In this document: positions 1 through 12,037 of the stretch, piece after piece | Layout of the letters: each line of letters opens with the position of its first letter | Numbering within the stretch: the first letter of the stretch is position 1 | Source of the DNA: Elymus sibiricus | Taxonomy: Eukaryota > Streptophyta > Magnoliopsida > Poales > Poaceae | Assembly: GCA_039707655.1 (NCBI GenBank) | Contig: CM077665.1 | Span: 287,498,205-287,562,204, forward strand | DNA length: 64,000 nucleotides | Direction of reading: 5' to 3' | The notes under the pieces: model-generated | What the model was told of the DNA's origin: nothing | The model's database searches: none | Seen by the model: the letters and a program-made list of their open reading frames with translations, nothing else | Made by a program: the position numbers and the translations under genes

Positions 1-231
1 GGCCCTCCTGGCAGCTTCAACCTCCGCATTGTGCGCATGGGGCTCGCTCTCAAGAACATAATATCTTCCCCTACTATGAAAATCAAAGAGAGCGGGAGCA
101 GGCAGAGTAACAGGCACAACGTTTGTTTATTAAACCTCAAGTTATAGGTGTAATTAGTGACTGTGCCCTTAAGGAACTTATGACGCTTCATGGCCTCAAA
201 GTCTAAGTACTGAGTGGGTAAAATGGGATCA

Positions 232-1006
232 TTAGGCCAAGGTGATACATTTAGCTTCTCCTCCATAAAAATTACCACTAGCAGCATTGTGCTGCAATCT
301 CCGTGCAACAATTGCTCCAAGATTATAAGATCTATTTCCTGTTATAGCAGTGTGTATGAGACTCAAATCAGGAGTACATAGTGTGCTACAATCTTGTTTG
401 CCTACGATACATTTGCCATTAAAGAGTGTGAAGTAGTGTATTGATGGAAAATTGATGCTTTTAATTCTTCCTTGTGTCACTCCCCTATCTTCACCGTAGC
501 AAAGGTTAATCAAAAATGACTCATACTCAGATTTTGGTGGTTCATCAAGGGAACCCCAATATGGAATTTTGCATGCTTCACTGAACAATTCTAAAGGCAT
601 GGTGAAGGAACGGTCATAGAGGTTGAATGAAACTCTAGACTCACGAGGAAAATATTTAAATTTCTTTGTGAATGTTTTCGTGAGTTCGAGATGTTGAGGG
701 CACTTATCTGCAATGAAGGGAGCAAATTCTGCATTGTGGATAAAATAGTTCGAATTCTCCCTTGATACCTGCACGTTCCATGAATTCGTCACACGTCCAC
801 AAACATGATTTGGTAGCAGCATCTCGCATCGAGCTTTCGCTTGGCTCAACATAAGATTGTCGGACCGAGCTCCTACTTGATGAGGCCTCCGAGGACCTCA
901 TCCTCGAAGAACTCCTAAAGAATTGCATTTTTATTTGCGAACAAATTTCTGAAATATTTTTGAGACACAAAATTTTGTTAACAAAACTTCGTGAAATTGA
1001 AAGCAA
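232..1006 (-). pseudogene. Athila-type 3' ORF, broken by a frameshift
   Basis: Two overlapping minus-strand frames (704-1006 and 232-852) together resemble the downstream ORF of Athila-like elements, which has no firmly established biochemical role. The N-terminal part is rich in Ser and Arg. The C-terminal part contains the runs PYWGSLDEPPKSEYESF and LCYGEDRGVTQGRIKS. The frame changes near 790, so the gene is broken here. Copy B (23712-24436) has the same layout with its own 15-bp deletion at the position matching about 621-635. No membrane segment or signal peptide is apparent. The family link is from recall. Confidence 0.55.
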
Positions 1007-1713
1007 CTACTCCTAAGGGTGCATACAGGCCATATTAAGCATTCAAACTACTTAGAACTCTAAGAATCCAACATGCAAGCTCATCTATAGCAGCACCAAG
1101 AGTAGCTAATTATTCTAAAAATAACCCACTAAATCAAAAACTAATTGGAGCAATGGAGGAGTCACATACCAAGTAGCAATCCCTCCAAACAGTTTCGGAA
1201 ATGGAGCTTCAAGCAAAGAGATCGAAATCCGCGGGTTTGAGAGCAAGAACACGGGAATGGAAGCTATGATGATTTTTTCTGGAGGTAGGGGATGACATGG
1301 GCTAAAGGAATTAGTGAGGGGGCCCACGTGGGGGCCACAACCCACCAGGGCGCGCCTGGGGTTGCTGGCGTGCCCTGGTCTCTTGTGGGCACCAGGTGCA
1401 CCCCCCTCTGATGTTATTTGCACCAGAAATTCAGAAATATTCAGAAAAAAATTGTATCAAAATTTCAAAACATTCTGAGGACTTTTATTTTTGGGCCACT
1501 TTTTATTGTATGGAGAAAACAGAAAACAGGATAAACATGTCATTTTGTTTTATTTGACTAAGTTAAACAGAAAACAAAAGATGGGAACAGAGAGTTGTGC
1601 TTACTAGATTCATCAACTTCATACCTCTCAAAAATGATCCATTAAAAAGGTTGATCAAGTCTTATTAACATCCACTTCCGATAAGCATGAAATCGAAGAA
1701 CTTGCGTAAAACA
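1007..1713. other. S internal spacer where pol would be expected
   Basis: There is no coding sequence I can support here. A complete Gypsy element would have reverse transcriptase, RNase H and integrase between the protease and the 3' ORF. Only about 0.7 kb of AT-rich sequence is present, with a short GC-rich patch near 1315-1400. The same spacer occurs in copy B (24437-25142), so the loss is ancestral and not a local deletion. Confidence 0.7.
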
Positions 1714-2369
1714 CTAAGTTACCTTAATGCGAATATGCATATCCCCAACAATAAGTATGTCATATTTCTTTTTGGCAGTAGGTAGAGGTAGTTGAAAACT
1801 TCCAATAGTGATTGTCGGAGATTCTTCAATAAAATTTATACCATTCACTTGGAATTGTTTCTTCGGAAAGTGCACCGTATGCTCATTACCATTGATATGA
1901 AAAGTGACTTTGCTTTTATTGCAATCAATAACAACCCCTACAGTATTCAAAAAGGGTCTACCAAGGATAATCGACATGTTGTCGTCCTCGGGCATCTCAA
2001 GAATAACAAAGTCCGTTAAGATAGTAACATTTGCAACAACAACAGGCATATCCTCACAAATACCTATAGGTATGGCAGTTGATTTGTCAGCCATTTGCAA
2101 TGATATTTCAGTAGGTGTGAGTTTATTCAAATCAAGTCTTTATATAAGGAGAAAGGCATAACACTAACACCAGCTCCCAAATCACACAAAGCAGTTTTGA
2201 CATAATTTATTTTAATGGAGCAAGGTATAGTTGGTATTCCAGGGTCTCCAAGTTTTTTAGGTACTCCATCCTTAAAAGACGAATTAGCAAGCATGGTGGA
2301 GATTTCAGCTTCAGGTATCTTTCTTTCATTAGTGATGATGTCTTTCATGTATTTTGCATAAGGGGCCAT
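1714..2369 (-). pseudogene. Retropepsin-like aspartic protease of S, copy A
   Basis: This is the processing protease of the Gag polyprotein. The active-site region reads CDLGAGVSVMP, a plant Gypsy form of the D-S/T-G motif, here DLG. The second conserved block is IILGRPFLNT, the usual ILGR flap-distal strand. The N-terminal part (2127-2369) and the rest (1714-2130) are in different frames because a base is missing near 2140 relative to copy B. Copy B keeps one frame for the corresponding 218 residues. The protein ends shortly after with no RT domain, unlike a full Gypsy pol. Confidence 0.8.
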
Positions 2370-2559
2370 CTATAAGAAATCAGTTAAGCGGGTACGCAAA
2401 AGACTGGCCTAATCATTTCTGCAAAGCGTTCAAATTCTTCATCATCCTTTTTCTTAGATGGTTTAGGTGGAAAGGGCATGGGTTTCTGAACCCATGGCTC
2501 TATTTCTTTACCATGTTTTCTAGCCACAAAGTCTCTTTTATCATATCGTTTATTTTTAG

Positions 2560-4509
2560 GTTGTGGGTTATCAAGATCAACAACAGACTCTATTTCTAGA
2601 TCATTATCTGGTTCTTTATCATTGTTCGGTTGAGCATCCGCATGAACATCATCATTATCATTTTCATTATCACTAGGTGAATGTCCATTACCAGATTAAG
2701 TTTCAGCATCAGAAATAGAGACATCATTATTATCAGGAGGTTTTCGTATCTCAGGTTCACTAGAGGTATGCATAGTCCTATCATTTTTCTTTTTCTTTTT
2801 ATTTTTAGAAGGACTAGGTGCACTAGTCTTAATTCTCTGAGAGTCTTGTTCAATTCTTTTAGGATGACCTTCGGATAAAGTGGTTCTTGGGTCATTCTAC
2901 CTCCTCTAGTTACTACTCTAGCAGCAAAATCATTCATATTATTATTCATTTCATCAAGCAATTCTTTTTGGGATTTAGCAACTTGTTCTAACTGGGTTTG
3001 AACCATAGAGGCATGCTTTCCTACACCTCTAACATCATTACTGATTCTAAATAACAAGTCACTCAAGCGAGCAATCATATCAGAATTATATTTCAATCAT
3101 TTCAGAACATGTGCATTGAAGTGATCTTGCTTCATAATGTAGTTATCAAACTCATATAAGCATTGACTAGGATGTTTATTGTAAGGGATATCACCTTCAT
3201 CAAACTTTAATAAAGAATTTACCTCTATCACCCGTGGAGGTGGTGGTGTGTCAAGGCCATGTATTTCTTCAATAGGTGGTAAATTCTTAACATCCACAGC
3301 TTTAATACCTTTTTCCTTCATAGATTTCTTTGCCTCTTGTATATCTTCAGGACTGAGAAATAAGATACACCTCTTCTTCGGAGTGGGTTTAAGTGGTGGT
3401 TCAGGGAGAGTCCAATCATCATAATTCTTCAATATATTATTAAATAATTCCTCAGCTTGTTCAACAGTTCGTTCCCTGAAAACACAACCAGCACAACTAT
3501 CTAGGAAGTCCCTAGAAGCATCAGTTAGTCCATTATAGAAGATATCAAGTATTTCATTTTTCTTGAGAGGGTGATCAGGCAAAGCATTAGGCAATTGGAG
3601 AAGCCTTCCCCAAGCTTGTGGGAGACTCTCTTCTTCAATTTACACAAAGTTAAATATTTCCTGTAAGGCAGCTTGTTTCTTATGAGCAGGAAAATATTTT
3701 TCAGAGAAGTAGTAAATCATATCCTGGGGACTACGCACACAACCAGGAGCAAGAGTATTGTACCATATCTTAGCATCACCCTTTAATGAAAACGGAAATA
3801 ATTTGAGAATATAGTAGTAGCGAATCTTCTCATCATGAGCAAAGAGGGTGGCTATATCATTCAGCTTAGTAAGATGTGCCACTACAGTTTCAGTTTCATA
3901 GCCATGGAAAGGATCAGATTCAACCAAAGTAATTAATTCTGGGTCCACAGAAAATTCATAATCCTTATCGGTAACAAAGGTAGGTGAAGTAGCAAACTTA
4001 CGATCACATTTCATTCTAGCATTCAAAGTCTTTTCCTTATACTTGCGTAGCAATTTCTTAAGATCATTTCTATCCTTACAAGAAAGGATTTCCCTAGTTG
4101 TCACCTCATCCATAACATAACCTTCAGGTATCTTAGGCATTTCAAATCTAGGAGAGCCAAGTCTAATAGGTGTTTCATAATCATCAGTTTCAAGAGCTTC
4201 ATCAGTTTCAGCAATCTCATCAGTTTCAATAATTTCATTCTCTTTAGCTCTAGCAATTTGTTCATAAAGAAATTCACCTAGTGGCACATTATCATCATGC
4301 ATGGTACTAGCATCATCATCATAAGCATCATTCATAGCAGAAGTAGCATCATCAATAACTTACGACATATCAGGATTACTAGCATGTGGTGGTGTTGCAA
4401 ACTTACTCATAACAGAAGGTGATTCAAGTGCAGAGCTAGATAGCAGTTCCTTACCTCCCCTCGTCTTAGAGGGAAAAATCTTGGTTTTTGGATCCTTCAT
4501 ATTCTTCAT
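2560..4509 (-). pseudogene. Gag of S, copy A, with three nonsense codons
   Basis: Structural capsid polyprotein of the element. A likely start ATG is at 4509. The capsid core includes PFSLKGDAKIWYNTLAPG and YFSEKYFPAHKKQ, typical of plant retrotransposon gag domains. Compared with the open copy at 25971-27920, the frame is cut by stops near 4362 and 3641 (both CAA to TAA) and near 3095 (CGA to TGA). All three are C-to-T changes on the gag strand. The C-terminal part also has frame changes. The acidic N-terminal region (runs of D and E) is kept. Confidence 0.85.
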
Positions 4510-4558
4510 AGTGATCAATTGATATAAATCCAAAGTGACTCAACAAATATAGCTATGC

Positions 4559-4575
4559 TCCCAGTAACGGCGCCA
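4559..4575 (-). other. Primer-binding site of S, copy A
   Basis: On the minus strand this reads TGGCGCCGTTACTGGGA, a form of the TGGCGCCGTTGCCGGGGA primer-binding site common in plant Gypsy elements. It lies 11 bases from the LTR end at 4587 and upstream of gag, which fixes the element's orientation as minus. Confidence 0.8.
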
Positions 4576-4586
4576 GAAAAAGGTCT

Positions 4587-6005
4587 TGATAACCCACAAG
4601 TATAGGGGATCGCAACAGTTTTCGAGGGTAGAGTATTCAACCCAAATTTATAGATTCGACACAAGGGGAGCCAAAGAATATTTGCGAGTATTAGCAGCTG
4701 AGTTGTCAATTCAACCACACCTGGAGATTAAATATCTACAGCAGAGTGATCAGTAGCACAATAGTATGATAGTTTGGATAGCAGTAGTAGCAGTAACAGT
4801 AACAGTAGCAATGATAGCAATAGTTTGATGGCAAGTGTAACAGTAGCAGTAGGAATAGTAACTTAGCAAGAAAAATATGTGGAAAACTCGTCGGCACTGG
4901 ATCGGTGAACTCGTTGGATGATATTCATCATATAACAGTCATAACCTAGGGCGACAAAGAACTAGCTCCAGTTCACAAATGTAATGTAGGCATGTATTCC
5001 ATAAATAGTCATACGTGCTTATGGAAAAGAACTTGCATGACATCTTTTGTCCTACCCTCCCGTGGCAGCGGGGTCCATAAGGAAACTAAGGGATATTAAG
5101 GCCCCCTTTTAATAGAGAGCCGGAACAGAGCATTAACACATGGTGAATACATGAACTCCTCAAACTACGGTCATCACCAGAAAGTATCCCGAATGTTGTC
5201 ACTTCGGGGTTTACGGATCATAACATGTAATAGGTGCGTATGACTAGCAAGATCGGATCAAGAACATAGATATAATGGTGATAACATAAATGGTTCAGAT
5301 CTGAAATCATGGCACTCGGGCCCTAGTGACAATCATTAAGCATGACAAAGTCATAGCAACATCAATCTCAGAACATAGTGGATACTAGGGATCAAGCCCT
5401 AAAAAAACTAACTCGATTACATGATGAATCACACCCAACTCCTCGCCGACCAGCAAGCCTACGAAGGAATTACTCACTCCCGGTGGGGAGCATCATGGAA
5501 TTGGCGATGGAGAAGGGTTGATGATGACGAAAACCAAAGATTCCCCTCTTCGGAGCCCCAAACGGGCTCCAGATCAGGCCTCGCGATGAAGAACTGGAGG
5601 TGACGGCGGCTCCGTATCGTAAAACGTGATGAAACTTTCTCTCCGATTTTTTCTCCAAAAATAGGATTTTATAGCGTCGGAATTATGGTCAGTGGGACCC
5701 CGAAGTGGGCACAACCCACCAGGGCGCGCGTGGGGGGAGGGGGGCTGGCGTGCCCTGGTGTATTGTGCCCAGTCAGGGCTCCCCCTCCGGTGGTTCTTGG
5801 CGCTAGTATTTTTTATTTATTGTAAAATAAATCTCCAAAAAGTTTCGTCCAGTTCCGAGAACTTTTATTTCTGCACAAAAACAACACCATGGTAGTTCTG
5901 CTGAAAACAACGTCACTCCGGGCTAGTTTCATTCAAATCATGCAAATTAGAGTCCAAAACAAGGGCAAAAGTGTGAGGAAAACTAGATACGACGGAGATG
6001 TATCA
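4587..6005 (-). repeat. 5' LTR of S, copy A (1419 bp)
   Basis: The plus-strand ends are TGATAACCC and GATGTATCA, so the minus-strand LTR starts TGATACATCTCC and ends GGGTTATCA. It is collinear with 27998-29420 and with 20341-21690. It holds a simple-sequence stretch of AGT/AGC triplets near 4781-4862 and a G-rich patch near 5728-5745. Short ORFs inside it are not conserved and I do not call them genes. Confidence 0.93.
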
Positions 6006-6018
6006 TCCGGCCAGCACC

Positions 6019-8724
6019 TCGCCATCAAACGAGACTCTGGCCCGGATCCAAGCATTGGAAAGTACAGATTCCCCGGCCCCGACCTATAATTAGAATGGTA
6101 TGGAGGACGATCACTGGGAATTTTGCTTCCCACCCACCACCCACTTAATAGCCACCATCGAAGATTTAACCGATGTGTTGGACTTCTCTTCGGATGAGGG
6201 CGGGGAAACGTAAGCGGACGTTGGCACAACTGCTTCTTCCGCAACTGGGCAGTGGACCGCCACATCCACATATGATGTTTACATGGTGGACACTCCCGGC
6301 AATAAGGACGGCAGCACACCCGCTTCAAGCGGCGACGGCATCCCACCCAAGAACAGTGGTGACGACACACTCAAGCGCCTTCGTCAGCGTAAAAAATCCA
6401 AGGTGCGCAAGGGCAGGAAAAATAACACTGCCTCCGAAAACTTTATATCAGACACCCCCGAAGATCCCGCTAACCCGGCCGCTCCCGAACAGCAGCATGG
6501 CGATCCTGATGGGAAAACAGATACTGAAAACCCCGAGGACCCCGCCGATTCCGAAGACAGCAACTACCTACCTCTTTCCGAAGATGATGTCATTCTCGGC
6601 GATGAGGATTTCATCGTTCCTGAAGACCCGCTTGATCAAGAGCGATTCAACCGTCAACTGATCGCCACTGCTCAAAGCCTCAAGCTAAAACAAAAGAAAA
6701 TCAAAGCTAAACAAGACACCCTCAATGACAGATGGACTCGAGTCCTAGCTGCCGAGGAAGGGCACGACTATGGACAACATGATCAAAATAAAGATTACCC
6801 GCGCCGTCGTTTATTGGCACAATTCGATGATGAGGCCCTTGAGCCCGCACTCCCTAGACACGCCAAAGACGACCAGCCGGACCGCCCCTTTCAAGGACGG
6901 GATAGGCTGACTAGCAAAGCGGAAGAAGTGCCCGAGCACCCCTGCAAAGGTCGGAAGAGCCAGCACGACCCGAAGACCCATTCGACCTACGACACACTCT
7001 GAATGCTCACGCGAGACATACAAGATCCATTTACGGATCCAAAGGATGAACCCCTGCTAGATGGGAAGGGTATCAAGCTTGGCTCGACCAGAATGATAGA
7101 GTTGGGGCACAACACTGGGACCGGACTCAATCTGACCTCCAGCGCGACGTAGCCAGGGTGAGGGGCACCACCCACCCAATGTGTTTCACTGACGAGGTGA
7201 TGCAGCACCCGTCCCCGAGGGATTTAAACCCATAAACATTGAACAATACGATGACACTACTGACCCGGCTGTCTGGATTGAAGATTTCCTTCTTCACATA
7301 CACATGGCTCGCGGAGATGACCTCCACGCCATTAAGTACGTACCACGAAAGCTCAAAGGACCAGCACGACATTGGCTGAACAACCTCCTCGAGAACTCCG
7401 TCAGGAGTTGGGAAGAACTCAAGGATGCCTTCTGCTCTAACTTTCAAGGCACCTACGTTCGGACGCCGGATGCCGTAGACCTGAGCCACATCGTTCAACA
7501 ACCCGGAGAGTCATCCTGACAATTCTGGAACCGATTCCTGACCAAGAAGAACCAAATCGTCGATTGCTTTGATGCCGAGGCGTTGGCCTCCTTCAGGAAC
7601 AATATTCGAGACGAATGTCTAGCCCGTCAACTCGGACAAGAACAACCTCGAACAATGTCCGCTCTCACCTCACACATGTCCCGCTTTTGCGCGGGCGAAG
7701 ATAGTTGGCTAGCACGTCAGAACAACCCTCGTGCAAACCCCGGCACTTCCGAAGTGCAGGATAACAGTGGGAAGCCACAACGTAACAAGAATAAACATTA
7801 GCATAATGACACTGAAACCGAAGACACGGCGGTTAACGCCGAATTAGTAACTCCAAGTCGTCATAGCAGAAGAAACCCTCTAAGAGGAATAGGGATGGAC
7901 CCACTCAGCTGGACAAAATAATGGACAGACCCTGCCAGATTCACGACACTCAAGACAAGCCCGCCACGCACACCAACCGTAACTGTTGGGTGTTTAAACA
8001 GGCAGGCAAACTTGCAGCCGAAAACCACGACAAGGGCGCCCGCAGCGAGGACAACGAAGAGCCCCGCAGGACGAATAATGGAGGCCAGAAGCAATTCCCC
8101 CCTGAGGTAAAAAGTGTGAACATGATTTACGTCACACATATACCAAAGAAGGAGAGGAAGTGCACACTTTGGGACGTGTACGCCATAGAGCTCGTCGCCC
8201 CGAAATTCAACCCATGGTTGGCTTGTCCGATCACCTTTGACCGCACTGACCACCCGACCAGTATTCGACATGGTGGGTCAGCTGCACTGGTACTCGATCC
8301 CATAGTAGACGGGTACCATTTATCATGGGTCCTTATAGACGGAGGTAGCAGCCTTAATCTGATCTACGCATACGGTGAAGAAAATGGGCATTGATCTGTC
8401 AAGGATCAAACCTAGCAACACCACCTTTAAAGGTATCATCCCTGGCGTCGAGGCAAACTGCTCGGGCACCATAACTCTGGAAGTGGTGTTCGGTTCACCC
8501 GATAACTTCCGGAGCGAGGACTTGATCTTCGATATCATCCCCTTTCGAAGCGGTTACCACGCACTTCTGGGCCGAATAGCATTCGCCCTCTTCAACGCTG
8601 TCCCCTATTACGCGCATATGAAGCTCAAGATGCCCGGACCAAAGGGGGTCAACACCGTCTGCGGCAACACGGAGCGTTCGCTCCGAACAGAGGAACACAC
8701 CGTGGTCCTAGCAGCCGAGGTTTA
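6019..8724 (+). pseudogene. Gag-protease of H, copy A
   Basis: The N-terminal third (about 6283-7002) is acidic and low in complexity, with repeated D, E, P and N. The capsid core is at about 7220-7520 (YDDTTDPAVWIEDF and LKGPARHWLNNLLE). A C-terminal region (7583-8390) carries a Cys/His cluster, CQIHDTQ through NCWVF, that could act as a zinc knuckle. The protease signature LIDGGSSLNLIYA is at about 8335-8370. Several stops and frame changes separate these pieces, so no intact protein is made. In element life the product would form the virus-like particle and cleave it. Confidence 0.75.
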
Positions 8725-8725
8725 G

Positions 8726-10114
8726 CTCGGCGAACACACGCCAAACACTCAGCCTACAGTCAAAGCACGAAAGGTAAGTAAGCATGCCCAAGCTTTGTTT
8801 CAACTTCCAGAGTTTTCTCACGAACCACGCAAAAAGGAATACGCGCCCACAACGTAGCCCGAATACCTGTAAGGTACGTACCCCGAAGTCACAATTTCGC
8901 ACTAAAGATTCCATGGGTAGCTGTGGGGACCTTCCATCCAACGGCACGGTGTTTGGCTTAACCGAACACAGTCATATATGTCTTCGGACAAACCCAGGCT
9001 CCATTCAAAGGATCCTGTCAGCAGCATTAAGCTCACATAATTCGGCGACCTCTCAAGACTTTCTCTCACAAGGCCCGCTCGTTGACTACCACCTCCTTTA
9101 AAGGAGCACCCTCTAGGAGAACAAAGGTGCAGACGTGCAGCAGGACACAATAAAGGACATCAAGCCATTTTTTGTCAAAGTCCTGTGTAAACCTTTTTAC
9201 CTGTAATTTATTTTTCCATACTTGTACCGGTTGTGTGAGCAAACAAAAGTGTATGAAATGTCAAGTGTCCAACGCAATAACGCCCAAACATCACGATCCA
9301 AGGGCAATTATTGATGTGCATGCCTAATTGCTCTTCAATGCAAGTTAGTTTAGTATGTATTTCTTTAGATGCGGTTGGTCCATAAAACCGGGGGCTTGAT
9401 CAACTCGCCCCGCGCATTGCCCCAACACTATCCTGATATCATGTGTTCGGTGTCTTAGATATTGCGTTATATGCATCAGTTCCGAATTGTGTCTTTGGTC
9501 AAAGGTTGGGTTGCCCGGCTCCTGTGCTTCCCCGTTTACGTTTCGCTTGTTCGGATAAAAGGGGAAAGGGAGCATCGTTGCGACTGTACTTCTAGTTCGT
9601 CTGGTTAAGTACCTCAGCGGAGAAAGCTGAAAACCGACTGGCATAATAAGCGTGAATTGATCTGCGATCCGATGACAAGTGTTAAACTAAGAATCATTGG
9701 AGGTTCACCGTGTTAAAACGGAGGGTTTGGAGTAACACAAGCCATGTGATACGGGTTTTTCACATTGTTAAAACACCGAACATGACAAAGTAAAGGGGGG
9801 CTAGTGCTCACTCCCCACATTTAAAGCTACTATGGTTAAGTGAAAGCAATAAAGCCGCATAGTCTGATTGCCTCGTTTTCTTCTGAACTATCGCCTCTGG
9901 GTACCAAGACGTTGGCTAAGGATAACAGTGCGGATATTCAAGACACCCCGTTTAGTATCTATAGGGTGGTTGAAGCTGACGACTGGCAACTTTCAGAATT
10001 CAAACAACCACACTGGAGTCAAAATTAACAAAAGCACAACATGACATATACCATGCAAATTCACAAACATTAAGATACAATAAAGTTTTGACCATCACAC
10101 GGAAAGTAGTACTT
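8726..10114. other. H internal region without pol
   Basis: Degraded sequence after the protease. The first 450 bases can be read as broken coding sequence, but no reverse transcriptase YXDD motif or integrase motif is visible on either strand. The rest looks non-coding. The same organisation recurs at 32110-33459, so H lacked pol before the block was duplicated. Confidence 0.6.
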
Positions 10115-10199
10115 TCACAGAAGAACTACATCCTTCGGGCATAAAGCCTCTATTGCCCGTGCACCATCCATAACGGAGGAAAAATACAGCTCGGGACGC
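10115..10199 (-). pseudogene. Antisense ORF of H, C-terminal codons (copy A)
   Basis: Minus-strand codons ending RPELYFSSVMDGARAIE followed by about ten more residues and a stop at 10115-10117. This is the C-terminus of the antisense protein that occurs in several Tat-like plant Gypsy elements; its function is not known. The upstream codons are cut off by insertion of T at 10200. In copy B the matching codons at 33460-33544 continue, beyond T, at 39892-40049. Confidence 0.7.
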
Positions 10200-11066
10200 T
10201 GTCGGCGTTCTGGGAACGGGGGTACCCAGACCTGCCAGCCTGCGGCCCAGGGCGCGGCCCACTTCGACAGCCAAGCACGGCCCAACGCGGACTCACTCAA
10301 GACAAGGCCCTCGCGAGAGCCCCGCACTCGCGAGGGAGACGGCGCCGAGACCCTCAGAAGCAAGAGGTCTCCCCAGGCCCCCTCCTGAGCGGTGGAGATC
10401 TCTATGTACTGCTGGGCCTCGGGAGGTCAAGGGTGACGCAAGCTGGGCCAGGCGGGCACCAGCGCGCCAGAGGAGACAGTTTCCTCTTTGGTGCAAAGGA
10501 GGCAGGGGCGCACGCAGGCTCCCAAAGCACCCCCAAAGGTTTCCATTCTGGTGCAATGAGACCAAGACCACGAGCTCCGCAGGATGGACGTCATCACCGA
10601 GCCTACCTCTGCATCACCACCGGCTACTTTGCAGGCGAAGACCACCTTTCGTTAGGATAAGATGTACTCCTTGTCCCCTTTCGAATTTGGCCGTTGTGGG
10701 ATCCCTTCCCGCCGTTGTGACAAGGGAAGAGGACCCAGGTCGCTATAAATAAGGCTAGGCCACGCCATGAGGGAGGGGGGACGGATCCAACACCACCCGA
10801 GCGCCCTCGCGAGGCAACTCACCACTATACTAGTTCATCCACAAACCTCCTCGTGAGGCAATCCACCAAAAGCAGGAGTAGGGTTTTATGCTTCGCAGCG
10901 GCCCGAACCTGGGTAAATATTTGTGTGCTAATCTCTTTTCCTTCGATCGTGCGAGTTCGTCGGGCCAGGCTATCGAGCAGGGAGCTTGAGGGCGGAGCTG
11001 TGGAGATCTTCGCACACGCCCCTGAGTTGGAACCTCTTCCGGTTTTGCGGAGCCCGAAATCCAACA
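10200..11066 (+). repeat. 5' LTR of T, copy A (867 bp)
   Basis: Starts TGTCGGCGTTCTGG and ends CCAACA. It matches 33545-34411 and 39024-39891. A hairpin with 10-bp arms (CCCTCGCGAG / CTCGCGAGGG, 9-nt loop) lies at 10308-10336, and a 10-bp palindrome CCTCGCGAGG follows near 10804. Confidence 0.93.
10744..10751 (+). promoter_or_regulatory. TATA box in T LTR (copy A)
   Basis: TATAAATA, kept at the same place in all three T LTRs (34089-34096 and 39569-39576). Its position in the last third of the LTR fits a U3 promoter. No expression evidence can be read from sequence. Confidence 0.6.
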
Positions 11067-11087
11067 TTTGGCGCGCCATGTAGGGGG
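11067..11087 (+). other. Primer-binding site of T, copy A
   Basis: TTTGGCGCGCCATGTAGGGG directly follows the LTR end. Copy B has the same site with CAGGTAGG in place of CATGTAGG. The TTGGCGC-type site is usual for plant Gypsy elements and sets the plus orientation. Confidence 0.75.
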
Positions 11088-11139
11088 CGTGTCGGAATCC
11101 TTACACAAGCTTCGCCTCGCCTCCGCTCGCCGCTTCCAT

Positions 11140-12037
11140 GGCCAAGGGACACCGAGCCCACACCGAATGAGGGCTGCTCGCGTTGCTCGGGCGACGCCTA
11201 CCGACCTCGGCACCCTGCGTCGCCTTGCCCCCCCGGTGACGGACGCCGTCGCCAGCCCGGCCTTCGATAGGCGCCAGGGGCTATCGCCCTCATCGACCGC
11301 ACATCACGTTCTCGTCGCCCCGACCCTCCCCCGCGTCCGCGTCACGTCATCGTCCTCCCGAGCCCGCCGCGACTTGGCGCGCAGGCGAGTCGCGCTCCTC
11401 GTGGCCCACGAACTGCAGCGTTTCCATGCTGCTCGCGGACGCTACAACGACTGGGTATGTCGCGCGACCAGGCGCGCCAACATAGCAGGGGAGGTCCAGG
11501 CACTTCATTATAGGACGGGCCTAGGGGCTCGCGTCCATGGGATCACTCGACCAACCGGCGCAACGTGGAGGACACGCGAATGCCCGTGGGAAGCGCATCA
11601 CGACCCGCACCCGTTGGGGGCGCGGCCCGGTTCATCGGGCACGCAGGAGTTAGCCCCTGCGCGGACGGTGACCGGCGGGAGATGCTGGCCGTGCGGGGCG
11701 GGCGCCGCCTCGCGCCTCCCAGCACGCCGGACACGTCCGAGGCGAACGCCCGGCGACTCGTCTACACCAGCGCCCGGGGGCTCGCGCTACTCCACAACGA
11801 CGATGTTGACGAGCGCCCGGGCTACGATGGGAGCAGCACCGGCCACCACGACAACAGGAGGAGCATATGCGACCCCGCGAGCGGATTTCGTCGGGGCTGG
11901 CATGTACAGCCTCGCGAGGGCGGCTGGCAGGGCCGGTCTCGCGAGGGTGCCTGGCACTGGCAGCCTCATGAGGCGCGCCCGCTGGTGGGGAGCTACCCTG
12001 GACAGGCGCCTGGGTCCTTGGACCGGGGGTCACTTGC
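11140..12037 (+). pseudogene. Gag-position ORF of T, copy A (broken)
   Basis: The ATG at 11140 matches the start at 34483 in copy B, but a stop appears about ten codons in (copy B CGAACGACG is CGAATGAGG here). The downstream frame stays open, very rich in Arg, Ala, Pro and Gly. It sits where gag should be, but I see no recognised capsid or zinc-knuckle motif, so the assignment is positional only. Confidence 0.4.

Larger units (their letters stand above)
1..6005 (-). mobile_element. Athila-like Gypsy element S, copy A (5' part)
   Basis: Read on the minus strand, this is a 5' LTR (4587-6005), a primer-binding site, gag, an aspartic protease, a long spacer, and a 3' ORF. The remainder of the internal region and the 3' LTR fall left of the window. 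No reverse transcriptase, RNase H or integrase lies between the protease and the 3' ORF, so the element looks non-autonomous. It is inserted in element H: the base run TCCGG follows the LTR at 6006-6010, matching the target duplication seen left of copy B. Calling it Athila-like is inferred from the gag type and the 3' ORF. Confidence 0.85.
6006..10199 (+). mobile_element. Tat-like Gypsy element H, copy A segment
   Basis: Internal region of H that follows the S insertion: gag, a protease remnant, a non-coding stretch, and the last codons of an antisense ORF, cut at 10199 by element T. It corresponds to 29421-33544 in copy B. The upstream part of this copy (5' LTR, start of gag) is outside the window beyond S. 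Confidence 0.8.

Noticed and set aside
4781..4862. AGT/AGC triplet-rich stretch as a gene
   Set aside because: It is simple sequence in the S LTR, present with length differences in all three S LTRs (also near 20525-20620 and 28190-28275).
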